Assembly: GCA_002082585.1 (NCBI GenBank)
Contig: CP020563.1
Span: 862,001 to 926,000, forward strand
Reading direction: 5' to 3'
DNA from: Kitasatospora albolonga
GTDB lineage: Bacteria; Actinomycetota; Actinomycetes; Streptomycetales; Streptomycetaceae
DNA: 64,000 bases
Each line of letters opens with the position of its first letter. Positions within the stretch are counted from its first letter, which is position 1. The position numbers were made by a program, and so were the translations under genes. This document shows positions 23,620-34,874 of this stretch, piece by piece. Below the pieces are notes generated by a model. The model saw nothing but the letters and a program-made list of their open reading frames with translations, searched no databases and was not told the DNA's origin.

Positions 23620-24468
23620 TCAGAGGCGGCAGGCGTGAATGGCCGTGGTGAGGATGGCGCGGGCGCCGAGCTCGTACAGGTCGTCCATGATCCGCTGGGC
23701 CTCCTTGGCGGCGACCATGGAGCGGACGGCGACCCAGCCCTCGTGGTGCAGCGGGGAGATGGTCGGCGACTCCAGGCCCGGGGTGAGGGCGACGGCGCGC
23801 TCCAGGTGCTCGACGCGGCAGTCGTAGTCCATCATCACGTAGGACCGGGCGACCAGGACGCCCTGGAGGCGGCGGAGGAACTGCTGCACCTTGGGGTCGT
23901 CGGCGGGGGCGCCATTGCGGCGGATGACGACGGCCTCGGAGGTCATGATCGGGTCGCCGATCACTACGAGTCCGGCGTTGCGCATGCTGGTGCCGGTCTC
24001 GACGACGTCCGCGATGATCTGGGCGACGCCGAGCTCGATCGCGGTCTCGACCGCGCCGTCGAGGTGGACGATGGACGCCTTGACGCCGGACTCCTTGAGG
24101 TGGGCGTCGACGATGCCCTCGTAGGAGGTGGCGATCGTCATGCCGTCGAAGTCCTGCGGGCCCGTGGCGGTGCCGGGCTTGGTGGCGTAGCGGAAGGTGG
24201 AGCGGGCGAAGCCGAGCTGGAGGATCTCCTCGGCGTCGGCGCCGGAGTCCAGGAGCAGATCGCGGCCGGTGATGCCGATGTCGAGCTTGCCGGAGCTGAC
24301 GTAGATGGCGATGTCCCGGGGGCGGAGGTAGAAGAACTCCACCTCGTTCTCCGGGTCGACCAGGACCAGTTCCTTGGACTCCTTGCGCTGCTGGTACCCG
24401 GCCTCATGGAGCATGGCCATCGCAGAGCCGGAGAGTGCACCCTTGTTGGGGACGGCGATGCGCAGCAT
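23620..24468 (-). CDS. hisG: ATP phosphoribosyltransferase
   Basis: 282 residues, the long HisG form with a C-terminal regulatory ACT-like domain. Catalyses the first step of histidine synthesis, joining ATP and PRPP. LRIAVPNKGALSG at the N-terminus, the GITGRDLLLDSGAD segment and ADVVETGTSMRNAGL (PRPP loop) are diagnostic. The C-terminal 80 residues (TPGLESPTISPL, VRSMVAAKEAQRIMDDLYELGA) correspond to the histidine-feedback domain. It lies 68 bp after hisE and downstream of the riboflavin genes in one direction. Confidence 0.97.
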   Translation of the reverse strand: MLRIAVPNKGALSGSAMAMLHEAGYQQRKESKELVLVDPENEVEFFYLRPRDIAIYVSSGKLDIGITGRDLLLDSGADAEEILQLGFARSTFRYATKPGTATGPQDFDGMTIATSYEGIVDAHLKESGVKASIVHLDGAVETAIELGVAQIIADVVETGTSMRNAGLVVIGDPIMTSEAVVIRRNGAPADDPKVQQFLRRLQGVLVARSYVMMDYDCRVEHLERAVALTPGLESPTISPLHHEGWVAVRSMVAAKEAQRIMDDLYELGARAILTTAIHACRL

Positions 24469-24536
24469 GAGGTCAGGTTCCTTTGTGCGGAGGGGGAAGG
24501 AGGGAAGGGCTGTGACGTGCGGTGCTCGGGGTGTGC

Positions 24537-24809
24537 TCAGAGATGGGCGTAGACGTCGTCGAGCGAGATCCCGCGGGCGACCATCATCACCTGGATGTGG
24601 TACAGCAGCTGGGAGATCTCCTCGGCGGCGGCTTCCTTGCCCTCGTACTCGGCGGCCATCCAGACCTCGGCGGCCTCCTCGACGACCTTCTTGCCGATGG
24701 CATGCACGCCCTTGTCCACCAGTTCGGCGGTGCGCGAGGTGGAGGGGTCGCCTTCGGCGGCCTTGAGCTGGAGCTCGGCGAAGAGCTCTTCGAAGGTTTT
24801 GTTCGCCAT
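24537..24809 (-). CDS. hisE: phosphoribosyl-ATP pyrophosphatase
   Basis: 90 residues, all-alpha MazG-like fold. Second step of histidine synthesis, hydrolysing PR-ATP to [21 protein letters not shown] and [14 protein letters not shown] carry the conserved acidic metal-binding residues. ATG at 24809. It is 35 bp downstream of ribH and 68 bp upstream of hisG, the usual streptomycete arrangement linking riboflavin and histidine genes. Confidence 0.95.
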   Translation of the reverse strand: MANKTFEELFAELQLKAAEGDPSTSRTAELVDKGVHAIGKKVVEEAAEVWMAAEYEGKEAAAEEISQLLYHIQVMMVARGISLDDVYAHL

Positions 24810-24844
24810 GATGGTCCTCAGAATACGGGGTCGCCGGAGGGCAC

Positions 24845-25330
24845 TCAGCGCCAGGGTTCGCTGACGGTCCGCAGCGTGGCCGCCGTGGCCACGGCGGCGG
24901 TGACCGCTTCGTGCCCCTTGTCCTCGTTGGACCCCTCGATGCCCGCGCGGTCGAGCGCCTGCTCCTCGGTGTCGCACGTCAGCACGCCGAAGCCGACGGG
25001 AACGCCGGTGTCGACGGTGACCTGGGTGAGGCCGACGGTGACGCCCTGGGACACGTACTCGAAGTGGGGGGTGCCGCCCCGGATGATCACGCCGAGGGCG
25101 ACGATCGCGTCGTAGCCCCGGCCGGCGAGCACCTTGGCGACGACGGGCAGCTCGAAGGAGCCGGGGACGCGGAGCAGGGTCGGCTCGTCGATGCCCAGCT
25201 CGTGCAGGGCGCGCAGGGCGCCGTCGACGAGACCGTCCATGACCTTCTCGTGCCACTGCGCCGCGATGACGGCCACCCGCAGGTCGGAGCAGTTGCGTAC
25301 GGACAGTTCGGGTGCACCCTTGCCGCTCAT
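24845..25330 (-). CDS. ribH: 6,7-dimethyl-8-ribityllumazine synthase
   Basis: 161 residues. Condenses 5-amino-6-ribitylaminouracil with 3,4-dihydroxy-2-butanone 4-phosphate. Visible family blocks: [36 protein letters not shown] (with the catalytic His), and [25 protein letters not shown] directly precedes the ATG. Penultimate enzyme of the FMN-riboswitch operon, 32 bp after ribAB. Confidence 0.97.
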   Translation of the reverse strand: MSGKGAPELSVRNCSDLRVAVIAAQWHEKVMDGLVDGALRALHELGIDEPTLLRVPGSFELPVVAKVLAGRGYDAIVALGVIIRGGTPHFEYVSQGVTVGLTQVTVDTGVPVGFGVLTCDTEEQALDRAGIEGSNEDKGHEAVTAAVATAATLRTVSEPWR

Positions 25331-25362
25331 GGTTCTCCTGATCGCTGGTTGAGAGGTGTTCG

Positions 25363-26663
<1,301 letters not shown>

Positions 26664-26667
<4 letters not shown>

Positions 26668-27308
26668 GCCGGGGCTCCTTCCAGAGCGGGTGTCCGCGTA
26701 CGCAGCCACCAGTCGCGCATGCCCCACAGGACGAGGGCGCCGTAGATGATGTAGACGAAGCCGGAGAAGGCGAAGCCGTTGGCGAAGTTCAGCGGGACGC
26801 CGACGAGGTCGACCAGGAGCCAGGCGAACCAGAACTCGACCATGCCCTTGGCCTGGGCGTACATCGCCACGATCGTGCCGACGAAGATGTACGCGTCCGG
26901 CCACGGGTCCCAGGAGAGCGAGGGGAAGGCGGTGAACAGGCCGCCGACGGCGAGGGTGCCGAGGGCCGCCCCGCCGATCAGCACCCCGCGCTCGCGCCAG
27001 GTGGCGAAGCGGACGGCGATGGAGCCGTCCTGGGCCTGCTGCTTGCCCCGGTTCCAGGACTGCCAGCCCCACAGGGCCACGGCGATGACGACGAGCTGCT
27101 TGCCCGCGCTGCCGGAGAGGTGCGCGGAGGCGAAGGCGATGAAGAGGATGGCACCGGCGAGGAGCTGGGCGGGCCAGGTCCAGATGGAGCGCCGCCAGCC
27201 GAGGGCGAGGGCGGTGAGGCCGATGAGGTTGCCGATCATGTCGGCCCACTTGATGTGCTGGCCGAACACGGTGAAGGCTTCGGAGTTGAGCCAGGAGACG
27301 GCGTTCAT
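26664..27308 (-). CDS. ribM: PnuC-family transporter, probable riboflavin uptake protein RibM
   Basis: 214 residues with about seven to eight hydrophobic helices and PnuC-family features ([53 protein letters not shown]). PnuC relatives carry nicotinamide riboside, thiamine or riboflavin. Its place between ribE and ribAB, behind an FMN riboswitch and joined by 4-bp overlaps on both sides, points to riboflavin, as for RibM of other actinobacteria. Substrate assigned from context only. Confidence 0.85.
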
Positions 27309-27970
27309 CGCGGGTCCTGCCCGGGGGCCTGCTCTCCGAGGGGCAGGTGCTGCCCGGCGAGCGGGCCCTGTGCGGACCCGGACCGGTCGCCGAGGAGCCG
27401 CTCGACGTACTTGGCGATGACGTCCACCTCCAGGTTGACCGGGTCGCCGGGCTGCTTGTGGCCGAGCGTGGTCAGGGCGAGGGTGGTGGGGATGAGGCTG
27501 ATGGTGAAGTAATCGGCCGCCGCCTCGACGACGGTGAGGCTGACGCCGTCGACGGTGATGGAGCCCTTCTCCACGACGTACCGGGTCAGCTCGGGCGGCA
27601 GGGAGACCTTGACGATCTCCCAGTGCTCGGAGGGGGTGCGCTCCACGATGGTGCCGGTGCCGTCCACATGCCCCTGGACGATGTGTCCGCCGAGCCGCCC
27701 GCCGAGCGCCATCGGTCGCTCCAGGTTGACCCGGGAGCCCGTGGTGAGGGCGCCGAGACCGGAACGTTTGAGGGTCTCGGCCATCACGTCGGCGGTGAAC
27801 TCGCCGTCACCGGTCTCCACGACGGTGAGGCAGACGCCGTTCACCGCGATGGAGTCGCCGTGCTTCGCGCCCTCGGTGACGAGGGGGCCGCGCAGCCGGA
27901 AGCGGGAGGCGTCGGCGAGCTGCTCGACGGCGGTGACCTCACCCAGTTCTTCGACAATTCCGGTGAACAC
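27305..27970 (-). CDS. ribE: riboflavin synthase, alpha subunit
   Basis: 221 residues with the internal duplication of riboflavin synthase: [12 protein letters not shown]...[10 protein letters not shown] in the first half and [12 protein letters not shown]...[12 protein letters not shown] in the second. Dismutates two lumazine molecules to riboflavin. The GTG start abuts the ribD stop (TGA GTG). The last 20 residues are a poorly conserved Gln/Gly/Pro-rich tail that overlaps ribM. Confidence 0.96.
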   Translation of the reverse strand: MFTGIVEELGEVTAVEQLADASRFRLRGPLVTEGAKHGDSIAVNGVCLTVVETGDGEFTADVMAETLKRSGLGALTTGSRVNLERPMALGGRLGGHIVQGHVDGTGTIVERTPSEHWEIVKVSLPPELTRYVVEKGSITVDGVSLTVVEAAADYFTISLIPTTLALTTLGHKQPGDPVNLEVDVIAKYVERLLGDRSGSAQGPLAGQHLPLGEQAPGQDPR

Positions 27971-29071
27971 TCAGTTTCCCTTCCGAGCAGGGGCGGGGGC
28001 GGCGGTGATGCGCAGATCGGGGCCGAGGCGGACGGTCTCGGTCACTTCGAGGCGCAACGCCTGCGCGATCGTGGTGATTCCGGCGTCGCCGAGGGCGGCC
28101 GGGCCCGCGCCGAGCAGGACCGGGGCGAGATAGCCGACGACCTTGTCGACCTTTCCCGCGGCGACGAAGGCGCCGGCCAGGGTCGGCCCGCCTTCGAGGA
28201 GTACGGAGCGGACGCCCCGGGTGTGCAGGGCGCCGAGGAGGGCGTCGAGGTCCAGGCCGGGGCCGGTGGCGGCGCGGGGCAGCCGCAGGACGACATCCTG
28301 CGGGAGGTGGTCGGCGGGTGCGTCGCCGGCGACCGCGATGAGCGTGGGCGCGGTGGCGTCCAGGACCCTGGCGCCGGGCTTGACGGCCGTGGCGTTCGTG
28401 TCGACGACGACGCGCAGGGGCTGGGTGGCGCCGTCGATGCCGCGTACGCCCAGCTGGGGGTCGTCGGCGCGGGCGGTGCCGGAGCCCACGAGCACCGCGT
28501 CGGCCTCGGCACGGAGCCGGTGGACGTCGGCGCGGGCCTCGGGGGAGGTGATCCAGCGGCTGGTGGCGTCGGCGGCGGCGATGCGGCCGTCGAGGGTGGC
28601 GGCGTACTTCCACAGGACGTACGGGCGGCCGAGGCGCACCGAGGTGAGCCAGGCGGCGTTGCCCGCCCCGGCCTCCTCGGCGAGGAGCCCCTGCTCGACC
28701 TGGAGCCCGGCCGCGCGCAGGGTCTCGGCACCGCCGGTGGCCCGCGGGTCCGGGTCGCCGACCGCGTACACGACCCGGCTGATCCCGGCGGCCAGGAGTG
28801 CCTGGGCGCAGGGGCCGGTGCGGCCGGTGTGGTTACAGGGTTCGAGGGTGACGTAGGCGGTGCCGCCCCGGGCCCGCTCACCGGCCGCGCGCAGGGCGTG
28901 GACCTCGGCGTGCGGCCCTCCGGCGCGCTGGTGGAAGCCTTCACCGGCCACGGCTCCGGAGGCGTCGGTGATCACGCATCCGACGACCGGATTGGGGCTG
29001 GTGGAGCCGAGACCGTGCGCCGCGAGCGTGATCGCTCGGCGCATGGCGGTGATGTCGGCTGCGGTGGCCAC
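27971..29071 (-). CDS. ribD: bifunctional pyrimidine deaminase/reductase
   Basis: 366 residues. The N-terminal deaminase domain has zinc-site HAEVHAL and PCNHTGRTGPC (about residues 53-85); the C-terminal reductase domain begins near 150 (RPYVLWKYAATLDGRIAAADATSRWITS) and contains LLEGGPTLAGAF. Catalyses steps two and three of riboflavin synthesis. First gene after the FMN riboswitch, about 165 nt downstream of the aptamer. Confidence 0.96.
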   Translation of the reverse strand: MATAADITAMRRAITLAAHGLGSTSPNPVVGCVITDASGAVAGEGFHQRAGGPHAEVHALRAAGERARGGTAYVTLEPCNHTGRTGPCAQALLAAGISRVVYAVGDPDPRATGGAETLRAAGLQVEQGLLAEEAGAGNAAWLTSVRLGRPYVLWKYAATLDGRIAAADATSRWITSPEARADVHRLRAEADAVLVGSGTARADDPQLGVRGIDGATQPLRVVVDTNATAVKPGARVLDATAPTLIAVAGDAPADHLPQDVVLRLPRAATGPGLDLDALLGALHTRGVRSVLLEGGPTLAGAFVAAGKVDKVVGYLAPVLLGAGPAALGDAGITTIAQALRLEVTETVRLGPDLRITAAPAPARKGN

Positions 29072-29237
29072 CGGGTCCTCCTGCCTCTTCGGGCACGGAC
29101 TCCGGGGCCTGTCGATGACGACAGAATGAAACGGATCGCCGGGGCAGACGCCGAGAACCGAAGAAGGGACGCAGGGGTCCGGCGAAACCCGGCCATGCGT
29201 CCGCCTACGGCGGCGTACCCGATGACGAACCGCCGCG

Positions 29238-29366
29238 CACTGCCTCCCATCCGGACTTTAACCGTCGGTCCAGGAATCCCACCTGGTCAACCGGCCGCTG
29301 GCTGCGGACGGGTCGCGGACTATAACCGCCGGTTCGGAATTGCACCGACCCCGGAGTGCGCTGCTA
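29238..29366 (-). promoter_or_regulatory. FMN riboswitch (RFN element)
   Basis: Read on the minus strand: CTCCGGGGTCGGTGCAATTC, an A-CCGGCGGT..AGTCCGCGACC block, a variable arm, GGTGGGATTCCTGGACCGACGGTTA and AAGTCCGGATGGGAG in the correct order, the conserved bulges and closing stem of the FMN aptamer. It controls the downstream ribD-E-M-AB-H genes (and possibly hisE-hisG) by repression when FMN is high, probably by sequestering translation or by termination before ribD. Confidence 0.95.
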
Positions 29367-29521
29367 CTGGTACGGAACCAGTCTGCCACGGACGCTCCTC
29401 GGCCATGCGGGTGAGCACTGTGTCCTGGGTCACAGATGCATGGCTCATTCCCATCGTTTCAGTCGACTAGAAACCGACTAGCGGGCTCGACAACGTAGTC
29501 ATTCAGAAAGTTGAGCGATGA

Positions 29522-29563
29522 AGGTCCAGACCTATTGACGCACTGGTCTAGTCCTCTTAATCT
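29522..29563 (+). promoter_or_regulatory. chitinase promoter with DasR-type direct repeats
   Basis: AGGTCCAGACCT (29522-29533) and TGGTCTAGTCCT (29544-29555) are the two 12-bp direct repeats known from Streptomyces chitinase promoters and resemble the DasR-responsive element. TTGACG (29535-29540) and TAATCT (29558-29563), spaced exactly 17 bp, form a vegetative promoter whose spacer contains the second repeat, so a bound regulator would block polymerase. N-acetylglucosamine-linked induction is expected. Confidence 0.75.
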
Positions 29564-29676
29564 CTGCGTCACCTCCGAGGTTCGGTCCCAACGGTGATGC
29601 GCACACCGGGACCCCGACACGACCCACCCCCTTTAGCCAGTTGTGTTCTGCCGACCTCCACAGGAGGAACGACCAC

Positions 29677-32034
29677 ATGCTGTCCCCCACCCGAGCGAGA
29701 GCCACGCTCCTCGCCGCAGGCGCCGCGATCGCCGGCCTGCTCATGACCTCCCTCGCGGCCACCCCGTCGGCCGCCGCCACCGACCACGAGTCCTGTCGCC
29801 CGGACGGGCTGTACAAGACGCCCGGGGTCAACACCCCGTACTGCACCGTCTACGACACCGACGGCCGCGAGAAGATGGGCGACGACCACCAGCGCCGCGT
29901 CATCGGCTACTTCACCAACTGGCGTACCGGCAAGGACGGCAAGGACGCCTACCTGGTCCCCAACATCCCCTGGACCAAGGTCACCCACCTCAACTACGCC
30001 TTCGCGCACGTCGACAGCTCCAACAAGCTGTCGGTCGGCCCCGACAGCCCGGACAACGCCTCCACCGGCATGACGTGGCCCGGTGTCGCGGGCGCCGAGA
30101 TGGACCCGGCGCTCCCCTACAAGGGGCACTTCAACCTGCTGACGAAGTACAAGAAGCAGTACCCGGACGTGAAGACCCTGGTCTCCGTGGGCGGCTGGGC
30201 CGAGACCGGCGGCTACTTCGCCCCGGACGGCACGCGCGTCAACTCCGGCGGCTTCTACTCGATGGCCACCAACGCCGACGGCTCGGTCAACACGGCGGGC
30301 ATCAACACCTTCGCCGACTCGGCCGTCGCCTTCATCAAGAAGTACGGCTTCAACGGCGTCGACATCGACTACGAGTACGCGACGTCCATGAAGGACGCGG
30401 GCAACCCCATGGACCACGCGCTGGCCAACGGGCGCCGCGCGGGCCTGGTCAAGGGCTACGACGTCCTCATGAAGACGCTGCGCGAGAAGCTCGACCGCGC
30501 GGGCGAGGCCGACGGCAAGCACTACCTGCTGACCGTCGCCGCCCCTTCCTCCGGCTACCTGCTGCGGGGCATGGAGACGTACCAGATGCAGAAGTACCTG
30601 GACTACGTCAACATCATGTCCTACGACCTGCACGGCGCCTGGAACGAGTACGTCGGCCCGAACGCCACCCTGTTCGACGACGGCAAGGACAACGAGCTGG
30701 CGCAGGCGGGCGTGTACACCACCTCGCAGTACGGCGGTGTCGGCTACCTCAACACCGACTGGGCCTACCACTACTTCCGCGGCTCCATGCCGGCCGGCCG
30801 CATCAACATCGGCCTGCCGTACTACACCCGCGGCTTCAAGAACGTCCAGGGCGGCACCAACGGTCTGTGGGGCAAGGCCGCCGCGACCAACTGCCCGGCC
30901 GGTTCCGGTCTGACCAAGTGCGGTGACGGCGCGGTCGGCATCGACAACCTGTGGCACGACAAGGACGACAACGGCCAGGAAGCCCCGGCCGGTTCCAACC
31001 CGATGTGGCACGCGAAGAACCTGGAGAAGGGGATCGTCGGCGACTACCTCACCGACTACGGCTTCCCCGCGAACACCCAGCTGACCGGCTCCTACGTCCG
31101 CAACTACGACTCGACGCTCACCGCCCCGTGGCTGTGGAACGCCCAGAAGAAGGTCTTCCTCTCCACCGAGGACGAGCAGTCGGTGAAGGCCAAGGCCGAC
31201 TACGTGGTCGACAAGGGCATCGGCGGCACGATGATCTGGGAGCTGGCGGGCGACTACCAGTGGAACGCGGCCAAGGGCCAGTACGAGAACGGCAACACGC
31301 TGACCACCGCGATGTACGACGCCTTCAAGTCGGCGACCCCGTACGGCGCGAAGCGCTCCACGATCGACCTGCCCACCGAGGCCGTCGACATCGACGTCTC
31401 CTTCGGACAGTTCGCGCTCGGTGACTCCAACTACCCGATCAGCCCCAAGCTGAAGATCACCAACAAGACCCAGGCCACGCTGCCCGGCGGCACGGAGTTC
31501 CAGTTCGACTACGCCACCTCGGCCCCGGCCAACGCCAAGGACCAGTCCGGCTTCGGTACGTCGATCATCCGCAGCGACCACACCGCGGCCAACAACATCG
31601 GCGGCCTCAAGGGCCTGTACAACCGGGTCTCCCTGAAGCTCCCGGCCTGGCAGACCCTGGCCCCCGGCGCCTCGGTGGAGCTGGACTTCGTCTACTACCT
31701 GCCCACCTCCACCCCGTCCAACTGGACCGTGACCTTCGGCGGGAAGACCTACTCCCTCGCCGGTGACCTGGCCCGCGGCACCACCCTGGTCGAGCCCGGC
31801 ACCGGCACCAACCCGACGCCGACCCCGACCCCGACCGGCCCCACCCCCACCCCGACCCCGACGGCCCCGGGCGGTGAGTGCACGGCCCCGCCGTGGAACG
31901 CAGACACCGCGTACAACGGCGGCGCCGTCGTCAGCCAGGACGGCCGCCAGTGGAAGGCGTCGTGGTGGACGAAGGGCGAGAAGCCCGGCACCACGGGCGA
32001 GTGGGGCGTCTGGAAGGACCAGGGCGCCTGCTAG
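29677..32034 (+). CDS. secreted GH18 chitinase with CBM5/12
   Basis: 785 residues. Sec signal peptide (residues 1-33, [24 protein letters not shown]). GH18 barrel with SVGGW and NGVDIDYEY (about residues 224-233; catalytic Glu in DxDxE form) and [16 protein letters not shown] strand. Then a beta-sandwich domain (about 570-710; [21 protein letters not shown]...), a Thr-Pro linker ([17 protein letters not shown]) and a C-terminal CBM5/12 ([18 protein letters not shown]...WTKGEKPG). Degrades chitin outside the cell. AGGAGGAAC precedes the ATG. Monocistronic, with its own terminator. Confidence 0.95.
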   Translation: MLSPTRARATLLAAGAAIAGLLMTSLAATPSAAATDHESCRPDGLYKTPGVNTPYCTVYDTDGREKMGDDHQRRVIGYFTNWRTGKDGKDAYLVPNIPWTKVTHLNYAFAHVDSSNKLSVGPDSPDNASTGMTWPGVAGAEMDPALPYKGHFNLLTKYKKQYPDVKTLVSVGGWAETGGYFAPDGTRVNSGGFYSMATNADGSVNTAGINTFADSAVAFIKKYGFNGVDIDYEYATSMKDAGNPMDHALANGRRAGLVKGYDVLMKTLREKLDRAGEADGKHYLLTVAAPSSGYLLRGMETYQMQKYLDYVNIMSYDLHGAWNEYVGPNATLFDDGKDNELAQAGVYTTSQYGGVGYLNTDWAYHYFRGSMPAGRINIGLPYYTRGFKNVQGGTNGLWGKAAATNCPAGSGLTKCGDGAVGIDNLWHDKDDNGQEAPAGSNPMWHAKNLEKGIVGDYLTDYGFPANTQLTGSYVRNYDSTLTAPWLWNAQKKVFLSTEDEQSVKAKADYVVDKGIGGTMIWELAGDYQWNAAKGQYENGNTLTTAMYDAFKSATPYGAKRSTIDLPTEAVDIDVSFGQFALGDSNYPISPKLKITNKTQATLPGGTEFQFDYATSAPANAKDQSGFGTSIIRSDHTAANNIGGLKGLYNRVSLKLPAWQTLAPGASVELDFVYYLPTSTPSNWTVTFGGKTYSLAGDLARGTTLVEPGTGTNPTPTPTPTGPTPTPTPTAPGGECTAPPWNADTAYNGGAVVSQDGRQWKASWWTKGEKPGTTGEWGVWKDQGAC

Positions 32035-32086
32035 ATCCCGTACGGGGGTGAGCACATCGCCCCCGTGACCTCCCCGCACCACAGGT

Positions 32087-32115
32087 GAAGCCCCGGCAGC
32101 CGCTGCCGGGGCTTC
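32087..32115 (+). terminator. strong terminator after chitinase
   Basis: GAAGCCCCGGCAG (32087-32099) and CTGCCGGGGCTTC (32103-32115) form a perfect 13-bp stem with a 3-nt loop, 52 bp after the chitinase stop. A smaller inverted repeat (CGGGGG/CCCCCG, 32043-32065) precedes it. Confidence 0.85.
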
Positions 32116-32175
32116 CCGCGCTCCCGCCGCGGTGCCGCGCCGCCGGGCCCCGACACCGCGCGGCCCTACGGCGGC

Positions 32176-33357
32176 TCAGCCCCCCGGCGCGAACAGCGCG
32201 TCCTGGGCCGCGTCCCGGGCGGCGAGCAGCGCCCCGCGCAGTACGGCCCCGTCCCCCAGCGAACCGGCCCTGACCTCGGTACGCAGCGGTGACATCCGGG
32301 CGAGCCGCTCCTCCACCCGGGCGGCAAGCGCGGGCCCGCCCGCCTGGCCGACCGCGCCCGCCAGGAGGACGCAGCCGGGGTCCAGGACCGAGACCACGGC
32401 GGCGGCCCCGAGGGCGAGACGGTCGGCCAGTTCGCCGAGGAAGGGCTCCCCCCGCTCCCCCGCCTCCAGCGCGGTGCGTACGGCGGCCGCGGCGGAGGCG
32501 TCCGGCGGGGCCTGTCCGGACAGGCCGATGCCGTGCCGGGCGGCCAGCGCGCAGATGGCCGCCGAACCGGCCAGGGAGAAGAACCCGCCCGCGCAGTCGA
32601 CGGCCGAGGGCAGCCCGCCCGCCCCCGGCACCGGCAGGAAGCCGATCTCCCCCGCGCCCCCTGAGGCGCCCTGCCGCAGCCTGCCGTCCAGCATGACGGC
32701 GGCCCCGATGCCCTGGCCCAGCCAGATCAGGACGAAGGTCTCCCGGTCGGCGGCGGCCCCCGCCCGGTGTTCCGCGACGGCGGCGAGATTGGTCTCGTTC
32801 TCGACCAGTACGGTCGCGGGCAGCCGCTCCTGGAGCACCCGGACCAGATCCCGGTGCCAGGCGGGCAGCCCGGAGCTGTCCCGCAGCTCGCCGGTGGCCG
32901 GGTCGATCAGCCCCGGGGCCCCGATGCCGACGCTGTGCAGGGGGACGGACCCCGCCTCGCGGGCGGTGCGCTCCAGCAGGGCGACGGACTGCTCGACGGC
33001 GGCCCCGGTCCCGGTGCCGTCCGCGATCGGCAGGGCCGCCTCGGCGAGCGTGGCCCCCAGCAGATCGGCGACGACCACGGAGACGCTTCCGGTGCGTACG
33101 TCGAGGGCGGCGAGGTGGGCCCGGTCGGCGACGATCCCGTACAGCTTCGCGTTGGGGCCCCGGCGGACGGCCCCGGACTCGCCGACGACATGGATCAGCC
33201 CGGCGTCCCCGAGCCGTTCGACCAGATCGGCGACCGTGGGGCGGGAGAGCCCGGTCAGGGTCTTGAGCTGCGCGGCCGTCAACGGGCCGTCCTGCTGGAG
33301 CAGTCGCAGGGCGAGCCGGTCGTTGATGGCCCGAGCCGTGCTCGGTGATGCGGGCAT
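32176..33357 (-). CDS. ROK-family transcriptional regulator
   Basis: 393 residues. N-terminal winged helix (NDRLALRLLQQDGPLTAAQLKTLTGLSRPTVADLVERL, about 10-50) joined to a ROK sugar-kinase-like domain with HSVGIGAPGLIDPATGEL and VLVENETNLAAVAEHRAG. The usual ROK zinc motif C-G-C-x-G-C-x-E is replaced by VDCAGGFFS, so a zinc site is doubtful. The ATG at 33357 follows GGAAGGA. Divergent from an MFS gene with an inverted repeat between them, so it probably represses that transporter in response to a sugar or related ligand. Confidence 0.9.
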   Translation of the reverse strand: MPASPSTARAINDRLALRLLQQDGPLTAAQLKTLTGLSRPTVADLVERLGDAGLIHVVGESGAVRRGPNAKLYGIVADRAHLAALDVRTGSVSVVVADLLGATLAEAALPIADGTGTGAAVEQSVALLERTAREAGSVPLHSVGIGAPGLIDPATGELRDSSGLPAWHRDLVRVLQERLPATVLVENETNLAAVAEHRAGAAADRETFVLIWLGQGIGAAVMLDGRLRQGASGGAGEIGFLPVPGAGGLPSAVDCAGGFFSLAGSAAICALAARHGIGLSGQAPPDASAAAAVRTALEAGERGEPFLGELADRLALGAAAVVSVLDPGCVLLAGAVGQAGGPALAARVEERLARMSPLRTEVRAGSLGDGAVLRGALLAARDAAQDALFAPGG

Positions 33358-33428
33358 ACCGCGATCCTTCCAGATCACTGCGAGCCTCTTCCCCGGGTCG
33401 ACGGCGAGGGCTGCCCGAAAGAACTATT

Positions 33429-33449
33429 TATCAGGCAGGGTTCCTGATA
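33429..33449. promoter_or_regulatory. inverted repeat between ROK and MFS genes
   Basis: TATCAGG (33429-33435) and CCTGATA (33443-33449) are perfect 7-bp arms around CAGGGTT, embedded in the only AT-rich stretch of the divergent intergenic region (AACTATT to GTTTACG). Likely operator of the ROK regulator acting on both promoters. Confidence 0.65.
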
Positions 33450-33516
33450 GTTTACGCGACGCAGTCCGGCTGCCTCGCGACGCAGGCCGGCACTCTCAGG
33501 GGAGGGCACAGCCCGT

Positions 33517-34749
33517 ATGACGAAGGAACCGGCCGTCACGGCCTACGGCAGGGAGCGGGTGAGGCGGGCCCGGTACGCCGTCGCCGCCGTCTTCACGGTG
33601 CACGGGGCGGTGACCGGCAGCTTCGCGACCCGGGTGCCCTGGATTCAGGACCACGCGGGGGTGAGCGCGGGGCAGTTGGGGCTCGCGCTGGCCTTCCCGG
33701 CGATCGGCGCCTCGATCGCGATGCCGCTGGCGGGCCGGATCAGCCACCGCTTCGGCGCCCGGACCGCCCTGCGCGGACTGCTCACCCTGTGGACGCTGGC
33801 GCTGATCCTGCCCGCGCTGGCGCCAAACCTGCTGACGCTGTGCGCCGCCCTGTTCGTCTACGGGGCGACGGCGGGCATGTCCGACGTGGCGATGAACGCC
33901 CTGGGCGTGGAGGTGGAGAACCGGCTCGAAAAGTCGATCATGTCCGGGCTGCACGGGATGTGGAGCGTGGGCGCGCTGATCGGTTCGGCGGCGGGCACGG
34001 TCGCCGCGCACATCGGCGCCGACGCCCGGCTCCACCACACGATCGCCGCCCTGGTGCTGACGGCGCTGGGGCTGCTCGCCTGCCGGGGCGTGCTGGACCT
34101 GCGCGGCGAGCCGGACGAGGAGCCGCCGCCGCGTTTCACGCTGCCGCCGAAGTCGGCGCTGATCATCGGGGCCGTCGGCTTCTGCGCGGTGTTCGCGGAG
34201 GGGGCCAGCCTGGACTGGTCGGCGGTCTACCTGCGGGACGTCCTGGGCAGCTCGGACGGGGTCGCGGCGGCCTCCACCACGGCCTTCGCCCTGACGATGG
34301 CGGTGGCGCGGCTCGCCGGGGACCGGATCGTCGACCGGTTCGGCGCGGTGCGGACCGTACGGGTGGGAGGGGCGCTGGCCACCGCGGGCGGGCTGCTCGT
34401 GGTGTTCTCGCCGTCCCCGGCGGCGGCGCTGGGCGGGTTCGGGCTGCTGGGGCTCGGTGTGGCGGTCGTGGTGCCGCTGGCCTTCGCGGCGGCCGGGCGC
34501 AGCGGGCCCAACCCGAGCCAGGCCATCGCGGGCGTCGCCACCATCACGTACACCTCCGGTCTGATCGCCCCCTCGGCGATCGGGGCGCTGGCGGAGACGA
34601 CCTCGCTGGTGGTCTCCTTCGGCGTGGTGACCGCGCTGGCGTTCGGCCTGGTGCTGGGGGCCGGGGTGCTGCGGGCGGGCGACCGGAAGGTCACCGGTTC
34701 CGGCTCGGCGGTGGGCGGTACGGCGGCGAAGAGCCCGTCCGGGAGCTGA
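33517..34749 (+). CDS. MFS transporter
   Basis: 410 residues, about twelve membrane helices. The MFS loop-2 motif is visible as GRISHRFGARTAL (about residues 74-86), and AGDRIVDRFGAVRTVRVGG is its copy in the second half. Similar to FucP/YfkF-type uptake or efflux carriers found beside ROK regulators. ATG at 33517 with GGGGAGGG upstream. Controlled probably by the divergent ROK protein. Substrate unknown. Confidence 0.9.
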   Translation: MTKEPAVTAYGRERVRRARYAVAAVFTVHGAVTGSFATRVPWIQDHAGVSAGQLGLALAFPAIGASIAMPLAGRISHRFGARTALRGLLTLWTLALILPALAPNLLTLCAALFVYGATAGMSDVAMNALGVEVENRLEKSIMSGLHGMWSVGALIGSAAGTVAAHIGADARLHHTIAALVLTALGLLACRGVLDLRGEPDEEPPPRFTLPPKSALIIGAVGFCAVFAEGASLDWSAVYLRDVLGSSDGVAAASTTAFALTMAVARLAGDRIVDRFGAVRTVRVGGALATAGGLLVVFSPSPAAALGGFGLLGLGVAVVVPLAFAAAGRSGPNPSQAIAGVATITYTSGLIAPSAIGALAETTSLVVSFGVVTALAFGLVLGAGVLRAGDRKVTGSGSAVGGTAAKSPSGS

Positions 34750-34874
34750 GCCCGCCCCGGCGGCGGGGCGGGCCGCCGCACCATTACCATGGCGCTGATC
34801 TTTTCCGCAGGTGAACACCGCACACCGGATCGCAGACCGGTCGGCACACCGAGCAGACCTTCAGGGAGCAGACC

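Noticed and set aside
27347..32082. Long frames of 707 codons (plus) and 837 codons (minus)
   Set aside because: They mirror ribE/ribD and the chitinase respectively; composition is typical of GC-rich third-position shadows.
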